From Pseudeuparius sepicola (lineage: Eukaryota > Arthropoda > Insecta > Coleoptera > Anthribidae), in the NCBI GenBank assembly GCA_963920635.1, contig OY987298.1, positions 62,889,949 to 62,953,948 on the forward strand: a stretch of 64,000 nt of DNA, given 5' to 3'. The notes under the pieces were generated by a model. That model saw only the letters and a program-made list of their open reading frames with translations. It was not told where the DNA came from and did not search any database. Positions 1 through 10,731 of this stretch are shown here, piece after piece. How positions within the stretch are numbered: position 1 is the first letter of the stretch; each line of letters starts with the position of its first letter. The translations under genes were made by a program, and so were the position numbers.

Positions 1-385
1 TCGATTAAATTGCCATTTCTCAATTCATCGCACGCATTTCTGATACGATCAATAAGTTGTTCTCTTGTTTCTACAGGAGTCGCATAGACTTGTTCTTTTA
101 AAAATCCCCATACGAAGAAGTCCAGAGGTGTTATGTCCGGAGAACGTGGTGGCCAAGCGACCGGTACCCCTCGTCCGATCCACCTATTTGAAAAGTTATT
201 ATTTAACCAGTTCCTCACATTTCGGTGAAAATGTGCAGGACAGCCGTCAAGTTGGAACCAAGCCAACAATCTTAAGTTTAAAGGAATGTCTTCCCACATA
301 TTATTATGCTCAGCTACTAAAAACTCCAAAAAATTGTCACCATTCACTCTCTGTGGCAAAAAAAAGGGTCCAAACAGATGATGGC
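1..385 (-). pseudogene. Tc1/mariner-like transposase fragment, C-terminal half, cut by window edge
   Basis: The minus strand reads openly from about 385 to the window start as the catalytic C-terminal part of an IS630-Tc1-mariner transposase. Visible motifs in order are GPFFLPQRVNG, then QLDGCPAHFHRN (second catalytic Asp), then WPPRSPDITPLDFFVWG (third catalytic Asp in PLD), then a helix with RIRNACDEL. By my count 41 residues separate the second and third Asp, so this is a DD41D-type spacing rather than the DD34D of classical mariner. The first catalytic Asp (FTDEATF block) and the N-terminal DNA-binding part are absent upstream, where the frame dissolves into AT-rich sequence. It is therefore a truncated, probably dead copy. 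The end of the protein lies beyond the window. Confidence 0.85.
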
Positions 386-1284
386 ATTTTAATTATTAAC
401 AAAGACAAACTGCGGCGCTGATACGTTCATCTACTGGATGACAGATTATTGTATTATTAACTGTCAATAAGATTTTCTTTTCCATGGCACACTTATCTTC
501 ACCAGTACGGCGATGCAGAAAGGACATTAGTATTTTGCCGATGGATTTTGTAGTCAAAGGAAATAAGACAATTTTTAAATAACATTTTATGGGCGGAAGA
601 ATCATGTTTTACTCGTCGTGGTATAATTTAGAATTCTACAAATTTAGAATTATAAAAATTATTAAGAAATAATACAGATTTGATAAAAATGTTAAAATGA
701 TAATAAAGTAATGTACCTCAAACCAAGTGCCAGTTTATTTTTAAAATTGTTTCCATAAAATTAAAAATAAAATAGCTGAATCCGATAAGTGTTCCATAAT
801 TAATTTCTGTTATTTGCGATATTTATCAATAATCTTAGAAAACACATTTTTAGGCAAAAAAAGGCTGAGATGGAAACGAAATAATTTATTTACTACACAA
901 CCGTGGCAGATACAAAAAAATGTCAAGATACACTTTTTGTAGAGAATTGAAAGAACTTTACGAAAAACAAATTTACGTTGATGTGAGACAGGTCCGTACT
1001 AATTACTTTTTAAATTTAGTGATAGTGAAAACCCATAACTCCACCACTGGTTATTTCAGGACCTTCATATTATCACTAAATATCGTAGTCAAAAAGGTGG
1101 TACTACACATCAAATTTGGTTTAAATATCTCCACTGGTTCGGACAGTGTAAAAAATACTTCATATTTTTTCCAACACTTCAACGCCCTGTATCTCGGAAA
1201 CTAAGCTTTCCCCGATATATGTTGATATAAAATTTTCATTTTAGATTATCTTTTTCTATCTAATGTTAAAGTCCTACCACATAA
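386..1284. other. AT-rich stretch without a recognisable gene
   Basis: I see no gene and no convincing missing half of the neighbouring transposase here. A reading frame at 920-1204 has no recognisable motif. The stretch may be the decayed body of the element whose terminal repeat lies near 1285-1305. Confidence 0.5.
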
Positions 1285-1305
1285 AAGTGAACCACCCTGT
1301 ATATT
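1060..1305. mobile_element. Solo terminal repeat of a CAGGGTG-type foldback element
   Basis: Read on the minus strand from about 1303, this begins TACAGGGTGGTTCACTTTTA, the same terminus as the truncated element at 34046. A second CGCCCTGTATC occurs inside at about 1181-1191. No matching opposite end was found nearby, so it is a remnant, possibly the outer end of the element whose transposase lies at 1-385. Confidence 0.5.
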
Positions 1306-1498
1306 TGGAAAGCTCAAAAAATGGCCTATTTTATAAGGCCACAGCCAACTATGATTTACATTTAAAAAAAAGAGTTTATGACATATCTCAAAAATCACAA
1401 ACAACATAAAATATTGGATTAGATTATCTTATATTAAACCCAAAATTATCTACAATTTTTGTCTCTAAAGTTTTTCTGTATAATCAGAAATAACGGAG

Positions 1499-1651
1499 CT
1501 ACAGAGATCTGATGAACTTTTTTGAAAATCCAAAACGGGCATTAGATTGAGCATTCAAAACTGCAATTCTTTCCCCATTTAACCTTTGTTCTAGCTCTGC
1601 TAGTTTTCGAGATCCCCATAGTGGGCATCGAAAAAAACTCACCCTGTATAT
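1499..1651. mobile_element. Solo terminal repeat with the shared subterminal module
   Basis: The right end reads CACCCTGTATA at about 1640-1650. Reading inward on the minus strand gives a module (AGCAGAGCTAG, GGTTAAATGGGGAAAG, TTGCAGTTTTGA). The same module lies in the same order just inside the ends of the elements at 36.2-39.6 and 46.1-47.6 kb. The opposite end is missing. Confidence 0.5.
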
Positions 1652-1994
1652 CCTTTTGAAAAAAAAAAAACTTTTTCCAACATTCTGTAATATTAAGTAT
1701 CCATTATTATGTTTCAGAAAACTTGGCAATAATTGTGTAATGGTAGGCTCTATACAGCTTCTATAATGCCCGAAGTCAATCTACAGAATCTGCGGTTATC
1801 TTTCAAAATGCTTCGGCGGGCATTGAAAATTTATTAACACCAGGTTTGATAGTCTTGAATACTGTATAGTCAAAACGTCCATAAGATATTTGTTACTTAT
1901 ACTTTGACATGTTGCTTATATAATAGGAGTGTTATCGATTACTTTGATATGTACTGCTAAAAGTGTACTGTTTTTAAACAATGAAATAAGTGTT

Positions 1995-2866
1995 CAGGGG
2001 CGTGCGGTGACATTTTAAGTAATGGAAGCAATGTTTAAAAACTTACCTACTTGTAATGTAATTCGATTCTTCGATCACTTTTTTTGCGAATTCGTCAATG
2101 ACGTCATCATAAAACCGTCGATGCTCTAACATGTTCTGGAGAAGTATATTCTCAATAGACAACAGCGATATCTGTGAAAGTCATTCATTCATTTTTGTTG
2201 TTAAATTTTTCATAGGGGGTTTTGCTCTTCCGTTTGTAATTAATTGAATATCCGCAAAGTTTAATGTTGAAAATCCCTTTATTATTAAGGCTACACTACA
2301 CATTCACACACACTCTTCTTACTTAATAATTGTCCAACTTTAATATTTTCAACGTCATTCCCGACAGCCGAAGTTGACGGTATTTGCATGTCCACGTCCG
2401 TATTATTGTCTTCCATATCGTCCGAGATACGACGCGCGTGACGCAGATCAAAACCAACTAAACTACCTATACAAAGAACCTACTGCAACGATAGCTTCCA
2501 CGCCCGCTTAAAACAGGCGTTCTCATTCGCGTCAGCCAGTGCGGTGCAGGTGGAAAGTTCAATAACCTCTCGACTATCGAACGCTACAGAAAAGCTAGCG
2601 GCCGGCATAGCTTACATTGTACTGTACTGTCGCTCGGTAGGATGGGCGCAGTCGGAGTCAACGCCGCATTTGCTATATAGGCATAATATATTGTAGATTT
2701 GATATATTTATGATATATAAGATATTTTTTAGCGTTTTTGATATACCTAGGTAACTAAACTAATTGCTTTCTGTTTAAAAATTCAAAAATTACATTTTAT
2801 CATTTTACATTGTTTTGGTTTAGGGGAAGCACTGCTTCCTTTGCTTCCATGGACTGCACGCCCCTG
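1995..2866. mobile_element. Non-autonomous hAT element, CAGGGGCGTGC ends, 8-bp target duplication
   Basis: The left end reads CAGGGGCGTGCGGTGAC and the right end is GCACGCCCCTG. The host octamer TAAGTGTT flanks both sides exactly (1987-1994 and 2867-2874). The 8-bp target duplication and the CAGNG-type terminus are diagnostic of the hAT superfamily. Both subterminal regions carry GGAAGCA-type repeats. There is no transposase reading frame in the 872 bp, so it depends on a partner elsewhere. Confidence 0.85.
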
Positions 2867-2994
2867 TAAGTGTTGTAGCTATATTAGTATTTATTGTTAA
2901 CTATTGTTAAAATCTTATTGTAATCATATTATCAAGAAGTATTTAATTATACTTGCATATACATCTTCTGCGATAGTCGTCGTTCACATTGTCA

Positions 2995-3072
2995 GGGCAG
3001 ATCAGCAGAACGAAGTTCCACAACTTCGTTCTGACGATCTGCAGTAATAAGACTCCACCTGTGGAGTCACCA
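2995..3072. repeat. Pair of short hairpins
   Basis: CAGAACGAAGT and ACTTCGTTCTG form a tight stem at about 3006-3033, flanked by AGATC and GATCT. It is followed by GACTCCACCTGTGGAGTC at about 3051-3068, another near-perfect stem. No gene is associated; they may be internal structures of an unidentified mobile element. Confidence 0.45.
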
Positions 3073-3477
3073 ACAAGTTCGTGATAAGTCACCATATAGA
3101 ATGATGACCAGGCCAGTAAACCTACATCATGACCAACCCCCGGCTTATTATGTATGAGCCTTCACCACCCACCAGAACGAATCATGGAGTGATTGGAAAG
3201 ATGGAATGGTAACAGGAACCAGATTCATTCCAGTTTGGAAACATATTCCAATTAAAAGCCACGAAGGCTGCTAAAGCAACCTGAGTGGATACTATGGCGC
3301 AGGTACACACTAACAAGTTTGAAGTTCGAGTAGGTATGGCTTTCCCCCTCCCATTTTTTGGAGTATACCTCTATGGTCTGCATGATTTCCTTCCTACGAT
3401 TCTTATCAAAATTTTCGACAGTTACACTAAGATATTAAGACCTCACACTACATCATCGCTTCACCGTTTTAAAGCGC

Positions 3478-3705
3478 ACAGCTGCTGAACGACGGCAGTT
3501 TCGCAGCGTTTTATTGGGGAGGAACGGTGCGCACCGCGGGTAGCGGGGGGTGTTTTTCTAGACAATTTGTTAGGGGCACATTAATCACGGCGTGGCGGGG
3601 GCGACAAGTTGAGCGCGGGCAAGGATTACTGGGGGGTGCACGCGGCGCAGGCCGCCCCCCGCGCCGAAAAATCTTTAATCAACCCTCCGACCCCCATCCG
3701 GCTCA
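3478..3705. other. GC-rich island A (candidate conserved non-coding element)
   Basis: This is an abrupt GC-rich block in AT-rich DNA, rich in CpG (GTGCGCACCGCGG, GCAGGCCGCC). It spawns a 116-residue open frame with arginine/proline-rich low-complexity composition and no domain, so I do not call it a gene. It belongs to the recurring series of islands in these introns. Confidence 0.55.
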
Positions 3706-3866
3706 GTTAAATCGTGTATATGAAAATGGGTCTAGGGTACAGAAAACAATTTTAGCACAGACGCAACGCGCGAGTTCTTCGTCCAGTGTTTCAATATTTC
3801 ATCGTATTTTTGCTGATCGAGAAACATCGCGCATCTCTAACAAAGCGATTGTTAAAATAATCGATT

Positions 3867-4658
3867 ATACAGGATGATTTTTTTAGGTCTACCACCGCCA
3901 CAAAAATGTTGCAATTTTGGACAGCTAAGTGGTGCTGCAAAAGAAATCGGCATCCATGGCCAACTTGTCGCGCAATATTAAAAAAACCTCAAATTGAGCA
4001 AAACTATTAATAGCCGTGGAATGTTTATTTTAAGAGACAGAGGAAAACTTTTATATTGAAAATTGATGGCACTGAGAAGCTTTATCCATCCACGTAGTCA
4101 GATAGTTTCAGCAAATTACACAGGGTCTTCGGCTCTCTTGAGGCTATGAAAATGTTTTTGTTTATTTCTTATTAAGTGATTTTCTCGCTTATTTTAGGCC
4201 GCACAGAAAATACGTAAGAAAACAAAATATGGCAGTTTTGGTCAGCGAGGCGACTTTAAAAAAGGATTGGGCGTCCATGCCCAACTTTTCGCGGTGTACT
4301 AAAAAAACTTGAAATCGACAAAAATTTTCATGGTCTCAATAAGAGAGCCAAAGACCCTGTGTAATTTGCTGAAACTATCTGACTATATGGATGAATAAAG
4401 CTTCTCAGTGCCATCAATTTTCAATATAAAAGTTTTCCTCTGTCTCTTAAAATAAACATTTCACGGCTATTATTAGTTTTGCTCAATTTGAGTTTTTTTT
4501 AATATTGCGCGACAAGTTGGCCATGGATGCCGATTTCTTTCGCAGCACCACTTATAGCTGTCCAAAATTGCAAAATTTTTGTTTCTTACGCTTCTTTTGG
4601 AGGGCGCAAAATAAGCGAGAAAATTGCGGTGGTAGACCTAAAAAAATCATCCTGTATA
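3867..4658. mobile_element. Foldback element with ACAGGATGATTT ends and an internal third arm copy
   Basis: The ends are TACAGGATGATTTTTTTAGG and its complement. The arms of about 290-350 bp match over nearly their whole length, including CTACCACCGC, ATCGGCATCCATGGCC and the AGACAGAGGAAAA block. The left arm lacks about 45 bp present in the right arm near its tip. The centre (about 4170-4310) holds a diverged direct copy of the arm (CGCTTATTTT, GCGTCCATGCCCAAC, CTAAAAAAACTTG). No transposase frame remains. The termini and TA flanks suggest a Tc1/mariner-type non-autonomous element. Confidence 0.8.
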
Positions 4659-5635
4659 ACTGGTTGTAAACACTGAATAATATTCGATTATTTCTTTCTC
4701 ATACCTACATGGCGCACTGTGCACTGATTGAAGATTGAGTTAAATATTTGATAAGATGAACAATGACTGTCAAATCTATGACAGAAAGTATTTCTTGAAA
4801 AGCGTATATGGGTCAACTATAATCATTAAATGCATTGTTCATTTCTGTTTTCTGACCACTTTTACGTTTTTGAGCAAACGATTTGAAAGTCTTTCTACAA
4901 TATAATATATTCGATGTTCGATGTACCGAGTAGGTATCACATATTTTCAATATTGAAATTATTGCACATGGCTTTACTTTCGTCGAACGTTAATTAATTT
5001 TAAGATTGTGCATGATATTCGTAGGATGCATTCGAGTTAGGAGCAATTGATGAGTCTACATTTTAATTCTGATATTTTTTATGAAATGTAGAGTAGCAAA
5101 ATTAAAAAAAAAACTCTATTATCTTAAGGGAAAATGTCCCCTAATAAACACCATTAATCCATGTTTATGTAACCTAAGAAGAATATGATAGTCCATACAT
5201 AGGTCTTGTCTTTGGCATTTAGTGTTTATCCATTAGTAAGTATTATTTTCGCTTCTTTTCCCACAAGTGGATTTTAGGCATTAATTGGTTTTTGTGGACG
5301 GTACGCAATGATTAAAATCAGTTTAGCTCAGGTGTTAGTTTTTTTTATGAGATATTTTTTATGAATTTTTATGTGCAGACCACTGCTACAGAGTATACGA
5401 CAACAAAAGTACGCACAATAACTAATAAGATACCTCAACAATAAGGAATAGATACATATACCTTTCTGTAGAAAGTAGAACGAGTAGATTTTTAGATCAA
5501 AAATGTCCCAGAACTATCTTAGGGTAAAGCAATTTTTGTAAGCCCATATATCTTTTAGCTTTTCTTGCAAATGTAATGTTTTCTTTAGGAAACAATAGGT
5601 GTTTTCACACTTTTTTCTCATTGTGAGACCTATTT
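4659..5635. other. AT-rich intronic DNA, nothing recognised
   Basis: No open frame, inverted repeat or GC-rich block stands out here. It is treated as intron background. Confidence 0.5.
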
Positions 5636-6030
5636 CGGACTGCAGTTTCAGTGTTCTTCTTCCGCTCCCCCCCAGTTCGAAAACATCGGGGAAATTACCG
5701 GGAGACATTAATTCGGGCGGAGGCCGGCTCCCTCGCGCCGAGCCGTATTCCAGTTGATCCAATCTATTTTTCATATTTCGGAGATAAAGCCGGAGAGCTC
5801 TCCCGTTTTTAATATTCGCGTTTGGCAACTGCGCCTTCGCCGCCGCCGCCGCCGCCGCCCGCTCCGACAGGGGCGGACGCGGACACGCAAGAGGTGTGGC
5901 CCAGAAACCGTCCACGAAATTGGGGGGAGGATCTGTTAATCGGCCCGAATTTGCTCCGTTTACCACCGGCAAGAAGTTGGAAGTCCGTGACGTGCACCGT
6001 CTTAGTAGCCACGCACCATCAGCGGTGCTC
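5636..6030. other. GC-rich island B with a GCC trinucleotide run
   Basis: This is a sharply bounded GC-rich block with a (GCC)n run at about 5832-5862. It supports overlapping long open frames on both strands (for example about 190 codons on the minus strand), which is the signature of stop-poor composition rather than of a gene. No frame shows a domain. It is a candidate cis-regulatory block of the surrounding gene. Confidence 0.55.
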
Positions 6031-6494
6031 AGGCTTTCACCAGTAGGCCCTGACAATGTATATCTGTTAAACAAACAAGCAAGTGATTGCACTATTTTAT
6101 TCTAAAAGATGACAAAAATTTGTGTCACCACCTTATTCGCAACATATACTATTGTAACCTGTAAACTAAAGATACCTACCTTTGGCAAGCGGAATATGGC
6201 AAACTTGTAAACATGTGATCAATAACATAATCGATTTTTAAATAGAAAACAAATTACTTCATTGTTCTTATGTGAAGATGGAGGATCGGGGTAATTATTA
6301 CTGGTTCGTATAAAGGCATAATAATAACTTCATATAATTATTAGAGGTCTGTTTTGGCCAGAGCCGAGATGGATTCCCAGATATGTAATTATATTTTCTT
6401 TCCACTGTAATTAAAACTTTTTTTGGTGGTGTTTTTATTTTTATGTTTGCGGCAGATATTCTGGCTATAGTCATTACCACTATTTTGATGCATG

Positions 6495-6969
6495 TACAGG
6501 GTGTTCTCGTATATTTTGACCCACCCCTAGAGCCTTTATTTTTCTAGTTAGAAAAAAATTACTTAAATGAAAGTTGTAGGGTTTTTTCTGAACCGCTAGG
6601 ATCTGTTACTAGATAAAACAAATGAGCGTCGCAAATTTATGAAAAAAAAATTCATTTTTTTTAATGGAACACCCTGTATATTTGTGGATTTTTGAATTGC
6701 AAGTATTTTTCCGATTCCAACTATATAAATATGTTATATGTTTGCTCTAAGCATTCGCATGATATTCCAAATTGTAGATAAATAAGATTTTTATATTAAT
6801 CAAGGTTGCCATGGAAAAACATTTCATCTTAGACAAGAGCATTCCTGTAAATCCATTATTTTTGGGAAAATACACCTTGGTACCCTACAACTTTCATTTA
6901 AGTAATTTTTTTCTAACTCGAAAAATAAAGGCTCTAGGGGTGGGTCAAAATATAAGGGAACACCCTGTA
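6495..6969. mobile_element. MITE with CAGGGTGTTC ends, deletion relative of the 61-63.8 kb element
   Basis: The arms of about 95 bp (6497-6590 and 6874-6967) are near-perfect inverted repeats ending CAGGGTGTTC, with TTTTGACCCACCCCTAGAGCC inside; the TA flanks lie at 6495-6496 and 6968-6969. The interior (about 6560-6815) aligns in order with the left arm of the large element at 61181. Shared words are ATGAAAGTT, GATCTGTTA, AAACAAATGA, TGGAACACCCT, GTTATATGTTTGCT and GCCATGG. No transposase remains. It is best explained as an internally deleted, older derivative of that transposase-bearing family. Confidence 0.8.
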
Positions 6970-8035
6970 CATTAAGCAAATTGGCAAGCAATTGAAGCGC
7001 CTCGACTGTATATGGATTGTAGATGGGGCCATTACAACTCAATAAATTTATTTAGTTACAAGTCAAATTAATATTTTTAATTTTAAAATTTTTTACTGTC
7101 TATGAACTATCAAGGAAATATATATGAAATGGTTTCGAGTCTCCTTTGCCAGCAAATTCTACACACGGAAGATTTAAGTTTTTATAAATAGGTTCGTTTT
7201 CCACATTGTCGGGATTCCCAGCGTCCAAAAGCACCGTTCATGTGATATTGAAGAGTATGGAAGAAAAGTAGTAAGTAATAGTGGACCACAGCAAAGAATG
7301 ACAGTACGTCGTCGTGAAACTTTGCAAAATAGGTTTGAATTTGCTGTAATACCTACCATATGATATAAAACACGATTTCCGACATATATTAATTAATATT
7401 TTTGTATTAGAGTAGGTATAATAATTAGAGTATAATTTTAGTAATATTTTTAATAATATTATATTATATAAATATTATAATATATATAATATAATATAAT
7501 ATAAATAAAATATAATAATAATCACAAATAATTAGATATACTTAGTCAATATCAACAGCCCGTTTACTCAACAAATTAAAAAATACTTTCTGGAATTTAT
7601 AAATTACAAAATAGTACTTAATAAGACCGGAAGGTCTAGAGAGATCTGCCATAACACAAATATTTTTTGGTAAATTTTCTAACCAATATAAGGGAGATGT
7701 ATCCGCATTGAAAGAATACTATTTAAGAGTTGCTATTTGAATAAAATTTGTTGGGGATAACAGTGCTAGCCCCACCACAACAATTTATCCTGAAGAGCTC
7801 ACGACAATGCAAAGTGCAAGATCAACCAAATAAGGGTATATTGAAATCAGGAAAAATTATTATTGTCGTTTTTTTTCTTGGGTTGACTTAAACTTCTTGA
7901 TCTTCCGCGCAGTACACATGCTATCGAATGCGCGAACCATCTTCCCCTATCCCCGTTTTCTCGCGAAAACGAAGCGTGCAAAATCCTTTTCGCAAAATCC
8001 TTCGTACTTGTGACACATGTAAGAGAACCGAGCAA
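6970..8035. other. AT-rich DNA with an (ATA/TAT) simple repeat
   Basis: No gene was seen. A low-complexity AT run of AATAT/TATAAT units lies at about 7430-7520. The rest is unremarkable intron sequence. Confidence 0.5.
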
Positions 8036-8036
8036 A

Positions 8037-8203
8037 AATGAATCTGAGTTTCTTCCGGAAGGATCCTGCGTCAGCGAAACACTTAGACTTGAGACTCAGT
8101 GTGATCGTCGCGCCCTGAGGATGTCCCGTGCAGTCGAGAACGAAAGCTTGGAACGAGAAGTTTCGCTGACGCAGGATCTATCCGGAAGAAACTCAGATTC
8201 ATC
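8037..8203. repeat. Hairpin with 43-bp arms
   Basis: The arms at about 8038-8080 and 8160-8202 (ATGAATCTGAGTTTCTTCCG ... GTCAGCGAAAC and its complement) differ at only a few positions and enclose about 80 bp. The direct words CCGAGCAA and AATGA recur at 8028 and 8231. It could be a small MITE; the superfamily is unclear. Confidence 0.6.
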
Positions 8204-8384
8204 ACATTCTGCCTATGGAAGTTTCCAACCGAGCAAGAATGATGACGTAATGACATAGTAGACTCATGGCGATGGACGCGCGTCCGTTGCGCCAATCCAT
8301 ATGCAAACGAACAGTTTTAAAATGGCTAATTGGTTATATCCTTTTAATAATACCTGCTAGCGTGAAAACGTCGATAATGACCAG

Positions 8385-8830
8385 CCTATATAATTCCTAG
8401 ACCCGCATTTCCGCCGAACTTCTGCCGCATCTCCCCCGGTCGCCGCCGCCGCTGGCGCGCCGTCGTGTTTTGTTTGCAATTTGGCGGCGGTTCAACCCCC
8501 GGCCCCCCGGCCCGCCCTTGCCGGCGTTTTTCGGCGGCCGGGGGCCGGGGCGCCCCCTCGCCGGCGGGCCCAGATAAGAGAATTGCACTGTCAGACCGGG
8601 ATGATATATTCGACCGGCATTTCCATACCAGACCCGGCTCGCGTGCGGATTCCCAATGAGCCGCCCGCCGCCGCCGGCCCCGCCGGGCCCCGGGCCCTAC
8701 GTGCGTAATCTCCGGCCGGGCCGAATTAGCGGTTTTTCCGTCTATCGGGCGGCCGCAGGCCCGGGGATTAGGCACTGCGGGTCCGTGTCAATAAAGGCGC
8801 TTTCGGGAGGTCCCAAGCGGGGTTGGTCAT
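8385..8830. other. GC-rich island C
   Basis: This is a strongly GC-rich block (GGCGGCGGTTC, GGCGGCCGGGG, CCCGCCGCCGCC) with open frames on both strands but no recognisable protein. Unusually rich in CpG. It ends sharply in AT-rich DNA at about 8830. Candidate conserved regulatory block. Confidence 0.55.
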
Positions 8831-9109
8831 TCTTCCATATAATTCATAATAAACGTTTTAAAATGTTTATCGTCACCGTAGACAGTATTTTCCTTTATTT
8901 TAGTTTATAATTAAGCTTAAAAACGACCCCTTGTTATGGAATAACTATTTTAGTGGACCTCGGTTCTGTGATTTTTATGAGATTATCGATATCTACTTAT
9001 ATATTATTATTATTAGACTAGGCTTTATTTCAAATATCTGGTTTGTGTGCTATAGAAGAAAATATGTCGATTGAACTCAACATGACCCACTACAGAACAT
9101 AATTATTGT

Positions 9110-9290
9110 CGGCTTAAGGTCGAGCATTTGAAAATTTTGTCCCAAGGTACATCCCGAATAACTTTTCTCAATGACATTTTGATGTATCTAGCACAAAAAG
9201 GCACTTTACACTAGAATTTTTCAAATTTCCAAGGCATAGGTGCGATTTGACGTATTTAATTATGGCTTGGTTTTTGACGTTGCTAAAATC
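9110..9290. mobile_element. Decayed fragment of the ACAGTGTGTCCC family
   Basis: Words such as AATTTTTCAAATTTCCAAGGC, GGCACTTTACAC and ACATTTTGATG match the inner arm of the element at 61427-62134 (TTTCCAAGGCGTACTTG, GGCACTTTACTGG, ACATTTTGTCG). Both terminal repeats are missing. A third diverged copy lies near 29930-30120. Confidence 0.45.
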
Positions 9291-9302
9291 TTCTTAAACA
9301 AG

Positions 9303-9425
9303 TGTATAGTCTACAACAAGTTTGGAATGGCATATTCCACACTTTCGAACTGTAGTCTTCGCCTTCGGCTACGAGTGCATATAGTTTCCGTTAGTGTGGA
9401 AGGTAACTTGTTGTAGGTATAGTTT
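9303..9425. repeat. Imperfect hairpin, probable small MITE
   Basis: The arms TACAACAAGTTTGGAATGG and ...GTGTGGAAGGTAACTTGTTGTA face each other around a CTTCGCCTTCGGCTACG core. Stem matching is imperfect but spans about 120 bp. The superfamily is unassigned. Confidence 0.45.
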
Positions 9426-9549
9426 CTAAGCAGAACTGAACCGGAAAAGGTGAAATTTCGTTTCAACTATCCCAAGAATGTAGAGTTTGGGCAAAAATAA
9501 AATCTGAGTAATTTTTTTTTGTTTTTGCACATATGACAGTGACTCTTAA

Positions 9550-9859
9550 GAGGGGGTTGCCGACAGCGAAAGTGACGTTAGATTTCGTATTTTTTTAAGT
9601 TGTATAGCATAAAATCTATAATAACATTTTACCTGGCAAAAATTTAGTACAAACATATCTGTCTTCATTTGAATCATAAGATCTTAAAAGCATATTATGC
9701 ACTGGAATTATTATTTTTCCCAATATCTTATGATTAAAATGAAGACAGAGATGTTTGTACTAAATTTTTGCCAGGTAAAATGTTATTAGATTTTATGCTA
9801 TTATACAACTTAAAAAAAAAACGAAATCTAACGTCACTTTCGCTGTCGGCAACCCCCTC
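9550..9859. mobile_element. Palindromic MITE with TTAA target site (piggyBac-like)
   Basis: The 310-bp element begins GAGGGGGTTGCCGACAGCG and ends with its complement. TTAA flanks both sides exactly (9546-9549 and 9860-9863). The arms of about 140 bp are near identical, including TGACGTTAGATTTCG and CCTGGCAAAAATTTAGTAC. A TTAA target duplication is characteristic of piggyBac, though some other superfamilies also use it. There is no open frame. Confidence 0.75.
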
Positions 9860-10009
9860 TTAATTATCAATTAATGCTTTACTCGACTGTTCTCATTATA
9901 AAAACATCCAAGTCGTTCCAAGGTGTTGTTATATCGTTGGCGTAGCGAAATTTTGTAAATTCTTTTTCTTCGTTACAAAACGTCTTTGGTTTGAATGGAG
10001 TGCAATACC

Positions 10010-10515
10010 CATCTCCAACGCATGGCAAACGTAATCGAAGATAAGTCTCCGTTTCCGATCGCACAACCGGAAGGTCGGGGCATTGGAGGGAGGCCGGGTT
10101 TCACCCGGTAATTTTATCAGCGTTCGGTCTTTGTTCGGCGAGCAGCGAGCGAAACGCGGGCGCCTTTCCCATACAATTCAAATTGCATCAGGGCGGCGGG
10201 GCGTTAATGGTCCTGCCAGGATAATGGATGGAATTGCATTAAAATGTGATCTGCATAGCTCGCTTACATTCCTCTCCGCGCGAAAATGTAATTACCGAAT
10301 CTTTCGGTAACTTCCGGGCGCCGCCGCCGCCTGTGATGAATGCGCCCAGCGCAATCGGTGTATCGCCTAATGGATCAGGTGGCTGCGGGTGCGCCTCTTC
10401 CGTGTCGCGGCAATTAGGCGGGAGGGGCGGGGGGCGCGGCCGGTACGACGCCGCCAGCCCCCGCGGAAACAAGGGTCGGCCGTACGACGAAAAAGTCCCC
10501 CGCTGCTCTTAATTC
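10010..10515. other. GC-rich island D
   Basis: This GC-rich, CpG-rich block contains homeodomain-like words (GCAATTAGGC, GCGTTAATGG, ATTGCATTAAAATG). Overlapping open frames of 75-88 codons lack domains. It is part of the island series and a candidate enhancer of the host gene. Confidence 0.55.
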
Positions 10516-10594
10516 GATACGGGTGAACAACTCTGCTGAGTCAGGACATCCATCTAGCTATCTATATAGAGGATGTTGGGGAGGATCATTGCTT

Positions 10595-10711
10595 GCTGCG
10601 GTTTTCATGATACAGGCTATTGAGATTCTCTATTTATTATGATTTTTTTTGTTAGAACTATTGATGAATTTTTTGGGAAATTTTAAAACCGCGTATCATG
10701 AAAACCGCAGC
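10595..10711. repeat. 19-bp inverted repeat pair
   Basis: GCTGCGGTTTTCATGATAC at 10595-10613 is repeated in perfect inverted form at 10693-10711 with about 80 bp between. It ends just before the next mobile element. It may be the terminal repeats of a tiny unassigned MITE. Confidence 0.55.
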
Positions 10712-10731
10712 TCCCATAGGGGAGAATATTA

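Noticed and set aside
5514..6092. 192-codon minus-strand frame with an Ala-rich segment
   Set aside because: The Ala/Gly run is a translated GCC repeat, frames exist on both strands, and there is no conserved motif or splice context.
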